Part shown: positions 12,601 through 25,021 of the stretch, one piece after another
How the letters are laid out: each line of letters begins with the position of its first letter
How positions within the stretch are numbered: position 1 is the stretch's first letter
Source of the DNA: Theobroma cacao
Lineage: Eukaryota; Streptophyta; Magnoliopsida; Malvales; Malvaceae
Assembly (NCBI RefSeq): GCF_000208745.1
Contig: NC_030859.1
Coordinates: 21,520,949-21,584,948, forward strand
Length of the DNA: 64,000 nucleotides
Direction: 5' to 3'
Translations under genes and position numbers: made by a program
The notes under the pieces: generated by a model
Databases searched by the model: none
The model's input: only the letters and a program-made list of their open reading frames with translations
What the model was told of the DNA's origin: nothing

Positions 12601-15600
12601 TGCAATGTTTCCAAGTAATATTGTGGTATTTGTTCTAATTGCAGGCTCTTCATCAACCTGCAAAACATTGCCACAATGTACAGAACATTAAAGAAACAAA
12701 TGATGTTAAAAGGGGAAGCAATCCTCAAACAAACTAAATGAGAAACTTAATAGTAATAATTAAAATAAATAATAATAATAATAATAAACCTAACCAAAGA
12801 AAGAACATAGAACACTACATTGAGAATACCTATGCATTACTATGCATACCTGTAACTTGGAAAGATATTTCAACAAAGAACCTGACATAGTACGTTGTGA
12901 AAGCTGCAATGAAAAGTAAGCAAAGCATCAGTTAGAAAAGACTCACAATCAAATCACAAGCTCATCTCAAACTCGACCTTGAGTTTTGTTTTTTATTTTC
13001 TTTTTCAATAAATTGTACTTGAAACACTTTCAACATAAATAAAACCATTGAACTTTGCACACAATAAGACCTTCTTAAACATTGTTTGTCCTACTTTGTT
13101 CACATCCAAACATACGTAAGACCATCAGCATATAATAGGGAATTCATTTCTATATTTATCTATTCTTCTATTGCCACTCATCTGAAGATCCTCATTTCAG
13201 CAGTGGTCACTTAGGAATGGTGGAACTTGACAACAACAGACAATAGAAAGTCTGAAACATCTGTTGTAACATTTTACGCCAAGTACTTCCCATTGGAACA
13301 ATCATAATTTTCTCCATCACCCAAAAAGAGTCATGCTACCTTATGTTGCCCACTCTTGGGTCCAAGTGTTAACCTGGTGTGTGCCCACAACAAATATGTT
13401 CAATTCCTTGTGAGCTCTTCCATATATTTAGAGGATAATATCCACAAACATTTGTCTACTTTGAATTGTCCAATATGTGATTGATACAATACAATAGGAA
13501 AATAAGAGATCCGAGTAACATAGCTGCTACCAGACGGTAAGATGAGCATACCTTAGGAGCCAATACAAGCATGGACTTAAGAGTCAATTCCCGGAGAAAT
13601 GCAGACGTGTCTGCAAATCCAGTAGCAACATGGGGGTAGACCTAGTTATAAATGTCCAAATCAAAAATCAATATTTGCTATGATTATCAGGAGTTCGACT
13701 TAAGTAACTAGAATCTACTTGAATCAGATAGAACTATAAAAACCATCACTCTCTTGTGGCTTGCTTACTTGCTCATCAACAACTTGAGCTGATAAAGATT
13801 CTCCAAATTGATCAATATGCTGTAGGAGAGCAACGCGAATGGCTCGGTCATTAGAAGCAAAAAGTTTCACAATTGTAGGCAGCACCTGCAAGAAGAATCA
13901 AAGGTCTTGTTCAGTCAGCCAAAAGTAATACAGCAAAAGTCTACATGTTTAAACACAGACTGAATTTTTATACGTAAATCAAAAATAAAATCACATGTAT
14001 AAACTAAACAGAAATGAACAGGAGTATGACCTTCAGAGTAAATTCTTCAGCCGAAAGCCAAGAACCCATTTTCAACAGTGCAGTCAAAGCAGGGGCCGCA
14101 GCCGAACCAAATTCAAGGGAAGAGGCTAACAAAGGAAGTAACTGCAGAAGCAGATTATACAATCATAAATTGGCAGTTGAAATTATGGATGATTGGTCTT
14201 TATTAACTTATCAGACTCAAGTTTCAGAAGTTGCACCTTCTTCAACACAATTTGGCGAGGAAGCTGTTCTGCTAAATTAGGAAGCTTGCGAAAGAATGTA
14301 TCCTTCTCAACACTGTCTTTCAAACTAAGAATTTCCATGAAATGTATTGTGTCTACCAACTTATTTTGGAAATATTCTGACAATAAAAGCATTTTAGAAT
14401 GTGGTATTAGCACAAGGCACAAACATGACAGAGAAGAAGGAATATGAGAAACAAATGCAATAGTGGTGAAACACATGCAAAAAAGATTATATACACAAAG
14501 AAAAACTATGAGATGGCATTGAGTTCAAAAGGCAGACTTCAGAAGAACCAAACAGAAGCACCAAATAAAACAGATAGCCACTTACCAAGCCTTCTGATGA
14601 AAAACAAAAAAGACAAATAATACGATCATGAGGAATCACAAGATCCCTGTTTCTAAATAGAAAGCATCCAAGTAACTTTACTTTCACGAAAGTGTGCCAT
14701 CTCTCTTCATCACCACAAATCACACCCATGACAGCCATACTCAAATCCTTCCATCTGCATCACCTTATCTAGGAAGACTTCCCACAACTCAAACTCAGAT
14801 CTTCATTTGTCTCCCTACTTTAACATTTTTTGTTGGGGTGTTAGGATTAGTTTTAGAACATTTATTCTATTTTCTTCATCAACTGATTATTCCTCTTTCA
14901 TCTCCCAATGCTTCCCACATAATAGTAAGAACCAAAAATAAAAGGCTATATGTGCATAAAAAGTTTCAACTGTTGTTCAAAATGTAAAATTAAACCTCAA
15001 ACAAAAAGTACCACAACATATAAATAACAGAATGAAGACATTATACCCAAGAAAACAGTTCAGAATAATTTATCAAGGATAATAAATGAACCTACAGTCC
15101 ACCCAAAAGAAGAGCATAACAACCAAGAAATAACATAAATACTCTGTTGCATGAATAAAGAACAGTCCATGTTACTCCAAAGAAGTCAACAATTAAGTGT
15201 AATTGGACCAAGAATTAAAGATGAATCTCCTGCTTATAAAGCAGCCTGTTTTACTAAGACTTCTGAGACTGTTGGCATAACTACAATAGACTCAAAGAAA
15301 AGGGCACTCACCACTGTTTTCTATAAGCTTTGATGTATTCAACCTGCGAGATGGCATGGAGCTCAAGAGCCGCTGATAATCTGGAAGCAGCGACTGTGAT
15401 ACAAGAAAGTAGGCAGATGAATATGAAAATGAACCTTGTGAGGGATCAGATGAAAGCACCCAACAAGCGCTATGCAAACTCAGGTATGCAAACAATAATA
15501 ATAGCCATTAATTTGAGGTATGTTACACACATCAGGAACTAACTGGTACATAGCTTGTAATCGTTATAAAAAGAGCTACAAACCTTTGGAATAGAAGCAG

Positions 15601-18600
15601 TGTTACGCAGCTCCTCAGTTTTGCCCAACTTCACGCCGGAGAAGATCTCATAAATAAGACATCCTATCAAATTAAATAAAAATGTTCAAATTGAATAGAG
15701 AATCATATAGAAGAAGAAACAGATAAATAACTGAACATGAACCAAATCACAAATACGTAATGATTATCTTTGTTTTCATTCATCCACTTAGGATGCATTG
15801 ATACATTCATATGTGAAAACATATTTTTTGAATGCCTTGTAACGAACAGTGCATATAAAAGACAGTTGTAAAGATTTTTTAAATTTGAAACAAATCTCAA
15901 TTTAAAAACAAGCAAAGAATGCCCACTAGCAGCATAGCCAAATGAACCTCTAAAGCTAAGCTTATTCAGTCAATACTGGTGCCTAAGAGCCAGTACCAAC
16001 TCAAACATAAAATACATAAGAAAATCCATGCCAGGAAACATTCTTTTTCAAAATGTAATATCATGTCATAAATACACCCAAGACATCAATATGATAAGAC
16101 TTGGATGCTCAAAGCATTAGCACAAATAAAGTGATCACTCATTGACCCACCTAATTTATAACACCAATATATCAAAAGAAACAATACAAGCTTACCCAAA
16201 CCCCAAGAATCAATAGCCCATGGTGGAGATTTTCTGATTGCGACCCAGTCAGACTTTGCCAATTCCATTGGTTTGTATTGAGATCCAACAAGCCATTCAT
16301 ATTGCTGATGAAAACAAAAACATGATTAAATTCGACTATCCATATTGGAAAGGCAGGCTTGACAAAGAAAAAAAGAATGAAGAGTTGACCTTGAGAGTCC
16401 ACAAAAAAAAAAAGAAACAAAAAAGAGAGAGACATTGGTCTGCTAGAAAAGATTTCATAGCATAAACTATGCGAAGTGAAAATTTAAAATACAAAAACAC
16501 ATAATAAAAAATTTTGTATAACAATTGAATGAAACATTTCATCTATGAAATCTTGATGCTGCAAAAAATAAGATAGGCTGCAATTATCCTGAATTTAATA
16601 TGTAAATGTAATTCCAATGCCAATATTCAATAACTAATGTAACTAAGTAGGCAGGACTAAAACCACTTCACTTCATATGGCTTGTTATCAGTTACTTTTA
16701 TGTCTTGTGTCTTTAATAATCTATTCAGAAAAGCTTGGCTCTTCTTTAAGGAGATATTTAGAATTCATTCCAGTAAATTACCTACTTGAATTGGAAGATT
16801 AGAATAATATATACGTCATATTGAGATTCAAAAATAACTGAAACCCTTGGCTCACATCCAAACACAAGCATTACCAGCATTGGTCCTGAAGCAGATTCAT
16901 TACCCCCATCATACTCAGATAGAACATCAAAAGCATGTAGCTTCCAGTCCAAGGTCTGAGTTACAACAACACTTGCCAAACAAACATTGCCATGAACCTG
17001 TACCATCCAAATCTAGTCAAAAAATTGATTCTGAAAGAGAAAAGAGTGGATTAGAGGTCCAGACCTATCAGCAGCTTCTACAAATATACTTTAGATCAAT
17101 GACCCTCACATGCAACAGGAAAACCTCAAAACCAAGTGCAAGCAGATTGATTGGGAACAAATAATATTCAAACTGTGCATTCATTGAGGACTAAACAGAA
17201 AGACTTGAATCATGCATGCTGGCCACTAGGCATAGTTTCATAAATGCAATATATTTCAACATAATTTCAGTTTATGTTATAATTGCATAGAATGTTAAAG
17301 AACTACAAGATCACTCAACTTAATTACTTAAAGTAAACCTAAGCACAGAAAACATTAGAATCAAAGAGCTTCCAGGTAAGTTGGAGAACTGCCTGACTGT
17401 ACCTCTTTGTTTTGGTGAATGCAATGAGCGTACAACATTTACAGTGAAAAGAAATTCCAAAGAAAAACTAAATTAAAAAATAATAGTAATAATTGATCCA
17501 TCTTAAAATGATGACTGGTTTAATTAATATTAAAAGGAAAAAGAAAAACACGAGCATTCAATGAAATTCTTTTATCCTATGTCCATAGAACCATATATCA
17601 CGATTCATATGCTGTCTATTTCAAATGTAGAAAGCAATTTCCCTGAGATACCAACTGCTAATTGCTCTCACATAATCATGAGCAATTCAAATGCAAGACG
17701 CAAATCCTTTGATTACCATGGCAAGTACATTGGCGTGCATTAATGCATGGACGGAAGAATTTATTAATGGCTTCATACTATATACAGTACACAAGTTGCT
17801 CAATCTCTCATATGATAACTGACTCTTTTCCAGCAATCATGTCAGAAATATGCTAAATCTACAGTTGATGGCATTTAGAATATTAAATAACTAAGCATTT
17901 TTCAAAGTTCTGTTACTAAAGATCTAAAATTGCAACTAGTTTGAAATACTTACAAGTTTGCAGTCATTATTTAAAAAGCTCACGGCTTTAGCTATTTGGT
18001 GCAGCCCCCAGGCATAATATTCATCCCTACCAAAAAAAGAAATCACAATCTAAATTTATAAAGGTTTTAAACAACAAAAAATGTTCTCAATATTCTATGT
18101 ATGATCGCCTCAAAAGGGGAAAACAAAATTTCAAATAGGGCATAATTTATTTCCAATGTCAGCAACTAAAATATATATTAAGCATTCTGGGCATCAGAAC
18201 AAGCAGAAGACTAAGTGCAGTTAAGTGAATATACCTTTGTGTACCTTCTAAACCTAGTTCCTTGATCTTCTCTGACAATGGCATAACAGGCTCTGTGACA
18301 ATATAGATGGTAAATTTTGTACTAGAGCCATCCAAAGCTTCAACCTCAGTACTATGAAGAAATGACAAAATATTTGGATGCCTCACCTGTAAAAGGAGTA
18401 AAAAGCTTATTTCAAGGCCCAGAATCCAGCAACTATTGTATATAACCAATAAGACCATTATGCATTGGACTGGAGAGAATAACTTCAAAGACAACTGATA
18501 CCCCACTATTTACTGTTGATTTTACCACCAGATTGTTGCTTCTAAAAGCAAGAACAATAAGCAAAAAGTGCTTATATGTGTGTGTGCTTTTTCTTATATA

Positions 18601-19227
18601 GAAAGCAAATGGCTTTTGAAGACATATCAATAAAAAAATTTAATCTTGTTAGGTTTCAAAAACAAGTGATTTTAGTTTTACATGAAACAATTATAGTGAA
18701 ACTAACGATGAAATTTAGCCCATTTGGTTATTCTAACAAAAGGAAAATAGCAAAAGCCAATACGAAACAGAACATGGAGAAAGCATTTGACCTCATAATC
18801 CTAATGAATTGCGGCAGCGGGCAGGCAACAAGTACAGTTACTTACAGTTCGAAGACGCTTAACACCATTTCGACCAGCAGCTAAATGGCCATCTTGCGGA
18901 TTACTACCGGAAAGAGAAAATATAGACACCGAAGATCCATCATCCTAACAAGGTAACAAACAAAAACATTGAAATTGCAGCGAAAAAAAGGCTGATTCAA
19001 GCACAAGATCCAATAGTGATGAGTTAAGCTACGTAATCACCGAGCAGAACAATGTGATTAAGCTTGAATTAAGCATAAAATTGAAAATCCGGAGAAGTTA
19101 CCTTGGAAGTGCCGCGAGAGTGCGACCAAGAGCCCCAAGCGGAAGGGTAAGGATCCCCTATGTTGTAAGGTAGATCCTTGAGGCCCGTTCCAGATCCCCC
19201 TACCACTCCTTTCAAGAATTTGAACAT
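9695..19227 (-). CDS. SCY1-like pseudokinase with HEAT repeats (cytoplasmic tRNA export / CEX1 homologue)
   Basis: Twenty-one exons on the minus strand give 803 residues: 19102-19227, 18846-18944, 18235-18386, 17954-18026, 16875-16997, 16196-16304, 15584-15663, 15312-15393, 14237-14376, 14031-14141, 13769-13885, 13552-13641, 12850-12903, 12583-12657, 12325-12400, 12099-12198, 11938-12007, 11165-11238, 10789-10898, 10362-10628, 9695-9978. The N-terminus (MFKFLKGVV, then LKDLPYNIGDPYPSAWGSW) is typical of plant SCYL. The kinase-like domain is inactive by sequence: no VAIK lysine, the HRD loop reads VHGNV and the DFG position reads AFD. A HEAT-repeat region follows (for example LALLASSLEFGSAA-type helices). 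The tail has four D-x-W-x-x-I motifs with Trp at 655, 673, 731 and 760, the last two inside a 21-residue duplication ending IAAPPP. Known relatives bind COPI and help nuclear tRNA export. From memory the Arabidopsis orthologue is At2g40730. Confidence 0.95.
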
Positions 19228-19274
19228 GTTTTCCCCTTCCTCTTCTTCCAATCAAGTATGAATCGGATATTGAC

Positions 19275-19315
19275 GACGACGACGACGATCTGAAGAGAGA
19301 GAGAGAGAGAGGTTC
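19275..19315 (-). repeat. (GAC)n and (GA)n tracts in the presumed SCYL 5' leader
   Basis: A run of GAC units (about 19275-19287) is followed by a GA dinucleotide run (about 19294-19311), read on the plus strand. On the gene's strand this is a pyrimidine-rich (TC)n stretch 50-90 bp before the ATG, common in plant 5' leaders and promoters. Confidence 0.6.
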
Positions 19316-19489
19316 GATCAGCCAAAGTGTGTTATGAGCTAAGAGAGAACAATTTGATTGGAGGGGCAATTTCGACAAATTAATTTTTCCTTTAATTCTG
19401 TGCTTCGCGGTTTCACGAAGCTCTGGTACTCCCTCATTTCGGTGACCGTATATTGGGCTTGAATCCAGTATCATGTGGGCTGAGTTTTG

Positions 19490-20220
19490 GCCCGGATTAA
19501 TTCAATTAATATCCATCTCTTTTTTTCTTTTTTTTTATTAATTTTTGAGGTACTAAACTCGAATTTAATTAAAATTTAATTATTCATATTTTATTCTAAT
19601 CTAATTAAAAATTAATGTTTAATATCCAAAACCGATTATTAATATTCACAAAAAAAAAATCGAACATGACATATTAAATTATAAATAATAGGAGTATCTA
19701 ACATAAAATTTGTTCCAAACCCAAACTTGAAATAAAAAATAAATTCAAAATTAATAATTGTGTATATTATTAATATAAATTAAAATTTAAAATCATATTC
19801 AGAATAATTAATGAATTTTAATATATATTACATTAATTATAAGTAGTATGTAAAAAATATATATATATAACTATTATGATCAAATTTGGAATTTGGTTGT
19901 CTTATGATCATTACTTAAACTTTTGATGGGTCAAACTTGATTATAAGATATTTTTATTCTATTTAATTGAATCAAGTGATTTAAGGTATCCGATTATAAA
20001 GTAATCAAAAATTTTGACCGGTTGATATCATGCCGATGTTAATTGATGTGTGTCATTCATAAATGAAAAATAAAAAGAAGAAAAGCTTTAAAATAACTAA
20101 TAGAGATTGAAATTTTTCACAATGTTGGAACAAAATGCATGCATCTTACAACACCCCAATACTCAAAAGCATAATGCAAAAGTCCAAATACAGTGCATTA
20201 AGAAACTTGTATGATTCAAA
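19490..20220. other. AT-rich spacer between SCYL and C4H
   Basis: Very AT-rich sequence with many TTAATTAAA-like words and no open frame of note. It probably contains the SCYL promoter near 19230-19480 and the C4H 3' UTR just above 20100, with degraded repeat sequence between. No element ends could be defined. Confidence 0.4.
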
Positions 20221-22686
20221 TTAAAACACCCTTGGCTTTGCAACAATGGTTGAATGCTTCAGGATGTGCAAGCTGAACTGTCCTCCCTTCTCCGAAGTGT
20301 CAAGCTTAGCCTGTCCTGGAGGAGGCAACAGCTCAAAGTTCTGCACCAAGCGTCCCAACGTGATCCCCAAGATTGGCAGCGCAAGGATGATTCCTGGACA
20401 GCTCCTCCTTCCAACACCAAATGGAAGATACCTGAAGTCATTCCCATTGGCTTCGACCTTGGCTTCCTCCTCGAAGAACCTTTCGGGCCTGAACTCTTCT
20501 GGGTTCTTCCATTTGGCTGGGTTGTTGGCTAACCACCATGCATTCACAAGGACCTTGCTCTCTGCTGGGATGTCATACCCACCAAGCTTGGCATCGTGGA
20601 GGTTCATGTGTGGGACTAGTAGAGGGATGGCCATCCGCAGCCGCAGTGTCTCCTTGATCACTGCCTGGAGATAAGGAAGTTTGTGGGTGTCAGGTTCGGT
20701 AACCGGCACGCCGGGTCCGAGCACGGTGTCGATTTCATTACGAAGCTTCTGCTGGATCTCAGGATGGTTCACAAGCTCAGCAATGCCCCATTCAATTGAC
20801 CATAGTGTTGTTTCAATGGCTGTGTATCATCACAAAGAAACTGCTTCAATGAATAGATTTGGTATCATCACAAAACTACAAATTCAACCAATAAATGCTG
20901 AGTTGGTATGATGGTAACAGGCAGCAGATACATATCCTGTAGGAAACTACAAACGTATGGTCATGATGATTATATGGGGGGAACCTAATTTGGTTGGTTG
21001 GTGGCTGGTCCTAGCTTCCAGCTTCCAACTACCACCAGACTGCTAGCAGTCTGTCACATGACCACATTTACTCTATTGAGCCATTTGCCTTGAGAAATTC
21101 AATTCATAATGAAAATTTATACATGATGTACACATACTTGAAAGGCAGATGTTCTTATTTTACCTCAATTTGGTCTAAAAACAATTACATACCCATTGAA
21201 ATGAGTCCTATAGTAAGCATCTAACTATAGCTAATAAACATCAGACATGTCAGAGTAACCATGTGCATGCATGAGGCTGAATGTTGAGACACATCACATG
21301 TACATATATCCTTAATTAGTCAATTTTGGGCATCTCAATCATTGATTTTCAAAAGCAAAACATTGCTAATAGTAATCCATTATAGGGTTAAAACTAATTC
21401 GTTATTCTGGTTAAAAGTCTATGCATTAGAAGTCTATGTATTAGAATCATTAGGTGCTTCAGTTTTGTACCCAAAAGTCTTAGTGGGTTGGAAACTTGCG
21501 ACAAGGTACATAATTATGACCATTACTAATGACTTCAGCTGATGACAAACAAGTCCTGAGGTTTGGTAAGAGTTGGACTGACACAATTTTCAAACCTTAA
21601 AAGCCAGCAAAAAGTAAACAGCAAGAAGAAACCTAGGAACTTACCAGCAACATTGATATTCTCAACAATGTAAAGGACATTGTCTTCATTGATCTCTCCC
21701 TTCTGCTGAGCATCAAGAATGTGATCTATAGCACACTTCAGAGCGTTGTTGTCACTTATTGTTGTGCTTGCAAGATTCCTGCAAGATTTTCATTGGAAAA
21801 TTCCCATGTATTTAAGCACCAGATTTATAGATTCCCTAGCAGTTTATTAGTATAATTGATCAGCTAAAACTACCAGGAAATTAATTGCCAGGAAAACTTA
21901 CTTCCTCTCCTCAAGGAAATAGTCCTTGAAGAGTTGCAATCTCATTTCCTTCACTTCCTTGCATAACTTCAAATACCCTCTTAAGAATGGCCTCAAGATG
22001 GGGATGAAATCGCCATAGTTGTACTCAAAGCTCTGAGCCAATCTACTCCTCTCTCCATTCAAAGCCTTGAGTTTTACAAACAAAGGATCATCCTCACTCT
22101 CAAACCTCCTATCGAACATGATCCTGTACATGTTGTTGTACATCATAAGCTGCAATCTCCTCCTCAGAACAATCCCATTCGTCGCCGCCTCCGGATTCTT
22201 CCTCACATCTTCAACGACCCTGGCAACCTCGTCTTCCCATCCATGTCTATACTGCTGCACCACCTTGTTGGTGAAGAAAGGAACGGTCATGATCCTCCTC
22301 ATTTTGCGCCAATGCTCCCCGTACACGGTGAAAACCATGTCCTGCCCTTTGCCTGTGAAGATATCAAACACAACATTCCTTGTTCTGGACCCGAACTCAA
22401 CTCCCTGAGTGTGCAAAACCTCTTTGGCCAGCTCCGGGGAAGAGACAACCACAAGGTTACGCTGCCCCATGCGGAGCAAGAAAATGTCACCAAACTTCTT
22501 GGCTAAGTCGGTGAGGTTGCGGTGGTTCAAGTCATCACCAACCTGGAGCCAGTTGCCGAAAACAGGCACTGGAATGGGGCCAGGAGGGAGTCTGAAGCGC
22601 TTGCTGCGAAGCTTGGAGATCAAAATGGCTAAGATTACGGTGATGAATAGGGAAACAAGAGCTTTCTCTAGGAGGAGGAGGTCCAT
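20221..22686 (-). CDS. C4H: trans-Cinnamate 4-hydroxylase (CYP73A)
   Basis: Exons 21902-22686 (785 bp), 21645-21778 (134 bp) and 20221-20819 (599 bp) give 505 residues, with exactly the three-exon sizes and protein length typical of class I plant C4H. The protein starts [14 protein letters not shown] (membrane anchor), followed by the proline hinge [13 protein letters not shown]. Other marks are the I-helix VAAIETT, the ExxR helix KETLRLR, PERF, and the haem-binding [10 protein letters not shown] with Cys447. It hydroxylates cinnamate to p-coumarate in the endoplasmic reticulum, the second step of the phenylpropanoid pathway leading to lignin and flavonoids. An in-frame upstream ATG at 22728 would add 14 residues, but MDLLLLEK is the family start. 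AC elements and a TATA box lie upstream. Function is near certain. Confidence 0.98.
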
Positions 22687-22740
22687 TTGGGTGTTGGTTT
22701 GGGGCTGCAGGCTAAGAAAGAGAGTCATTGAGTGGTAGAG

Positions 22741-22829
22741 TTATATAGAAGAGATGAAGAGTTAGGTGCATAGGCAAGTCCCAGGAGGGGGTTGGTGGAG
22801 AAGAGTGGTGGAAGTGAGATGGGGTAGGT
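22741..22829 (-). promoter_or_regulatory. C4H core promoter: TATA box with AC-III, AC-II and AC-I elements
   Basis: On the gene's strand a TATA box (CTATATAA) lies at about 22741-22748, 55 bp before the ATG. Further upstream are ACCTAAC (AC-III, 22761-22767), ACCAACC (AC-II, 22790-22796) and ACCTACC (AC-I, 22823-22829), all in the same orientation. Family knowledge: AC elements bind R2R3 MYB factors (MYB46/58/63 type) that drive lignin genes in xylem. Confidence 0.85.
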
Positions 22830-24480
22830 GGCGAGGTGGGTGAATGAAAAAAAGCAGACAAAATATAAACAGATGATGATCTAAAAAAGAAAAGTTGGGT
22901 GATGCTTTGAGAGGCAGGATCACCTCTAAACCAAATTAGATGTGCTTGAAATTTCTTTTGGCCTTTAATTAAATGTATGGCTCTAGTGGCTAGAAGCAAT
23001 TACTTAGTGGAACAGCTATGTATGATTTACCTGTTTTTGGCTCGTTCTTATCAATAACCTTTCTCCGTTTGCAATTTGCATGGTAGTTGTGGATTGTGAT
23101 GGCGTGATGAGCTAACCTAACATTAAGCAAAGTTACCTTTGACAAGATGGTCCCAACACAGAAGAAATGCAGTGGATTGCAATATTCAATTGTTACTGTT
23201 TTTGCTTCTTCCTGGACCTGGAGGAGGTGAGTTGTGGCCTTGCCTAAGCAACTGATGTGGCCAAATGTGCCCATGTCATTGTATTACGTCCGAGGATTAA
23301 TTTTTTTGTTAGAATTAAGGGTTTATTTAGATACGAATCAAAAATATGAGAATTTATTTAAATACGATAAAAGATTAGAGGCTTAGTTGAAAATATAGTC
23401 ATAATTGAAAGAATTTCTTGCCCTTTAAGGCTTAATGTTTTGCTTCTTCTGGGCCTTTGTGGGATAATGTGGGATGGATCCAATTCGAAGAGCCTGTTCC
23501 ATTTCGTGCTGGAGCTCTGTTTGAATTTTCAACTCAATCCCTTATTCAACCGGCATTGCAGCAACTGTCTGGTTATTGTCAGTGGGCCAAAGGGCCAACA
23601 TCTGCGCATCACTTCCCACTATTACCATCCAAGAACGCTATGTTACCATTCAAGACCGTCTTCAGAAGGATATTGAACCCTTTTTCAGAAGATGCAATTG
23701 AACCAGAGACACACAGAGCTAAAACACTCATTGCCATCTACTTAACCTGACATACCAGGAAAGTTCTTGCCCTTGAGACTTGAGAGACAAACTTTAAGCA
23801 ATTGTTATTCATTTAGAGCCTGGAAAAAGGAAAATTCTGATGACCATTTCCTACTCTAATTCATGTCTTGATGCACTGTTAGTATTTGTGGAAGAAAGCC
23901 TTGAACATGAGTACCCATCATTCTCTTTCTGGAGAAGACCTTTAGTGCTCTGTGTCCTACCCTGTTAATTATGACCCCAAGATCCTCCTCTGCTTCTTTT
24001 CTTTTCTTTTCTTTTCTTTTTTAATATATTCTTTCACTCCCGCAAAGAAAGTTATGACTCAATGATTTCAAGTTAAAATGCAGAGCAGGGTAGGGTACAA
24101 ATACCTTTGTTATTTGCAGAGAAGGGTACATTCATGTTTTTAATACAAAATCACTTGTCATATTACCCGAACATGCATCTTAGTAAGGAAAAATCACATA
24201 TACCAAAAATCATCTTAATGAGGAAATATATATATATATATATATATATATTTAAATTTCCAAATTAACTAAACTAGGTGACATAAAAGAAAAAAAAGGG
24301 AACAAACTCGACTTTATCTAATAATTGTTACGTTCCTTAAGAGTGTTAAATTGAAAGTTCGAATCTTTGATCTCTTCGTACTTTACTGAATAAACCCATA
24401 AAGGATATAAAAGAAAAAAAATGTCAGATGAAACAAAAAAACAATACAAAATCTCCAGTGAAATTGGAACCACATGAACC
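22830..24480. other. Distal C4H / WRKY55-like divergent spacer
   Basis: Part of the 2.3 kb between two divergent genes. It contains a (CTTTT)n run at 23996-24020 and a (TA)n run at about 24226-24251, and an AT-rich patch near 23285-23410 that resembles decayed repeat sequence. The short open frames at 22990-23274 and 23440-23750 show no family resemblance. Confidence 0.45.
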
Positions 24481-24488
24481 TTGGGGTT

Positions 24489-24556
24489 GTCAAACTGTCA
24501 AACGTTTGACAAACTTACCTGTGTTGTGCAATAATGGGACCCAGGGAACTTTGACC
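24489..24556 (+). promoter_or_regulatory. W-box core cluster with a 16 bp perfect palindrome
   Basis: TGTCAAACGTTTGACA at 24496-24511 is a perfect palindrome holding two inverted TTGAC cores; a third core (GTCAA) lies at 24489-24493, and a canonical W-box TTGACC at 24551-24556. The group is about 470-530 bp upstream of the WRKY55-like ATG. W-boxes (TTGACC/T) are WRKY targets, so self or cross regulation is plausible. Confidence 0.6.
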
Positions 24557-25021
24557 TCAAACGCTATGTTCCATGTGTGATCTCTGGGAAGGTGCAAACC
24601 AAATTTTGGGTCATGACCCAATGACGTAGGGGTAAGGGTTTCAACCCCAAATGACCAAAATTGGTAAAACCCAAGGTGCTGATATGTTGCTTCCTCAGCC
24701 CTCCCATTGGTGAAATCCAGAAGAAAGAAATTGTCTCTCCAATCAATAGTCATAGCTTCAAAGGGCAGAAAATTCTACAGGGTCACAATGGCTGTTTCAA
24801 TGAGGCGAGGTCTAGAGGAAGACTCAAGGAGGGGCCTTGGAAGGTTGAAGAGAAAAGGAGACCCAGACTTGGTCGTTTTTCCAACTTTCTTTTTCTTTTT
24901 GTACCGTGTAGAAGGAACGTTAATACTTTGAAAATCTTTTCTCTGTCCATGACACGAAGCAGCAGCATAGAAGCACACCAAAAGAGCCAGCATTTAAAAC
25001 CCTTTTAGCTTTGCTTCGATC

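Noticed and set aside
22687..22728. Upstream in-frame ATG that would extend C4H by 14 residues
   Set aside because: The family start MDLLLLEK follows directly, and the extension is polar (Gln/Thr-rich), unlike a membrane-anchor start.
22990..23274. 94-codon minus-strand open frame
   Set aside because: Lies in the C4H/WRKY spacer, has no family resemblance or splice context and a composition like the surrounding DNA.
23440..23750. Overlapping 78- and 97-codon plus-strand frames
   Set aside because: Two frames over the same bases with no domain signal; likely chance in a less AT-rich patch.
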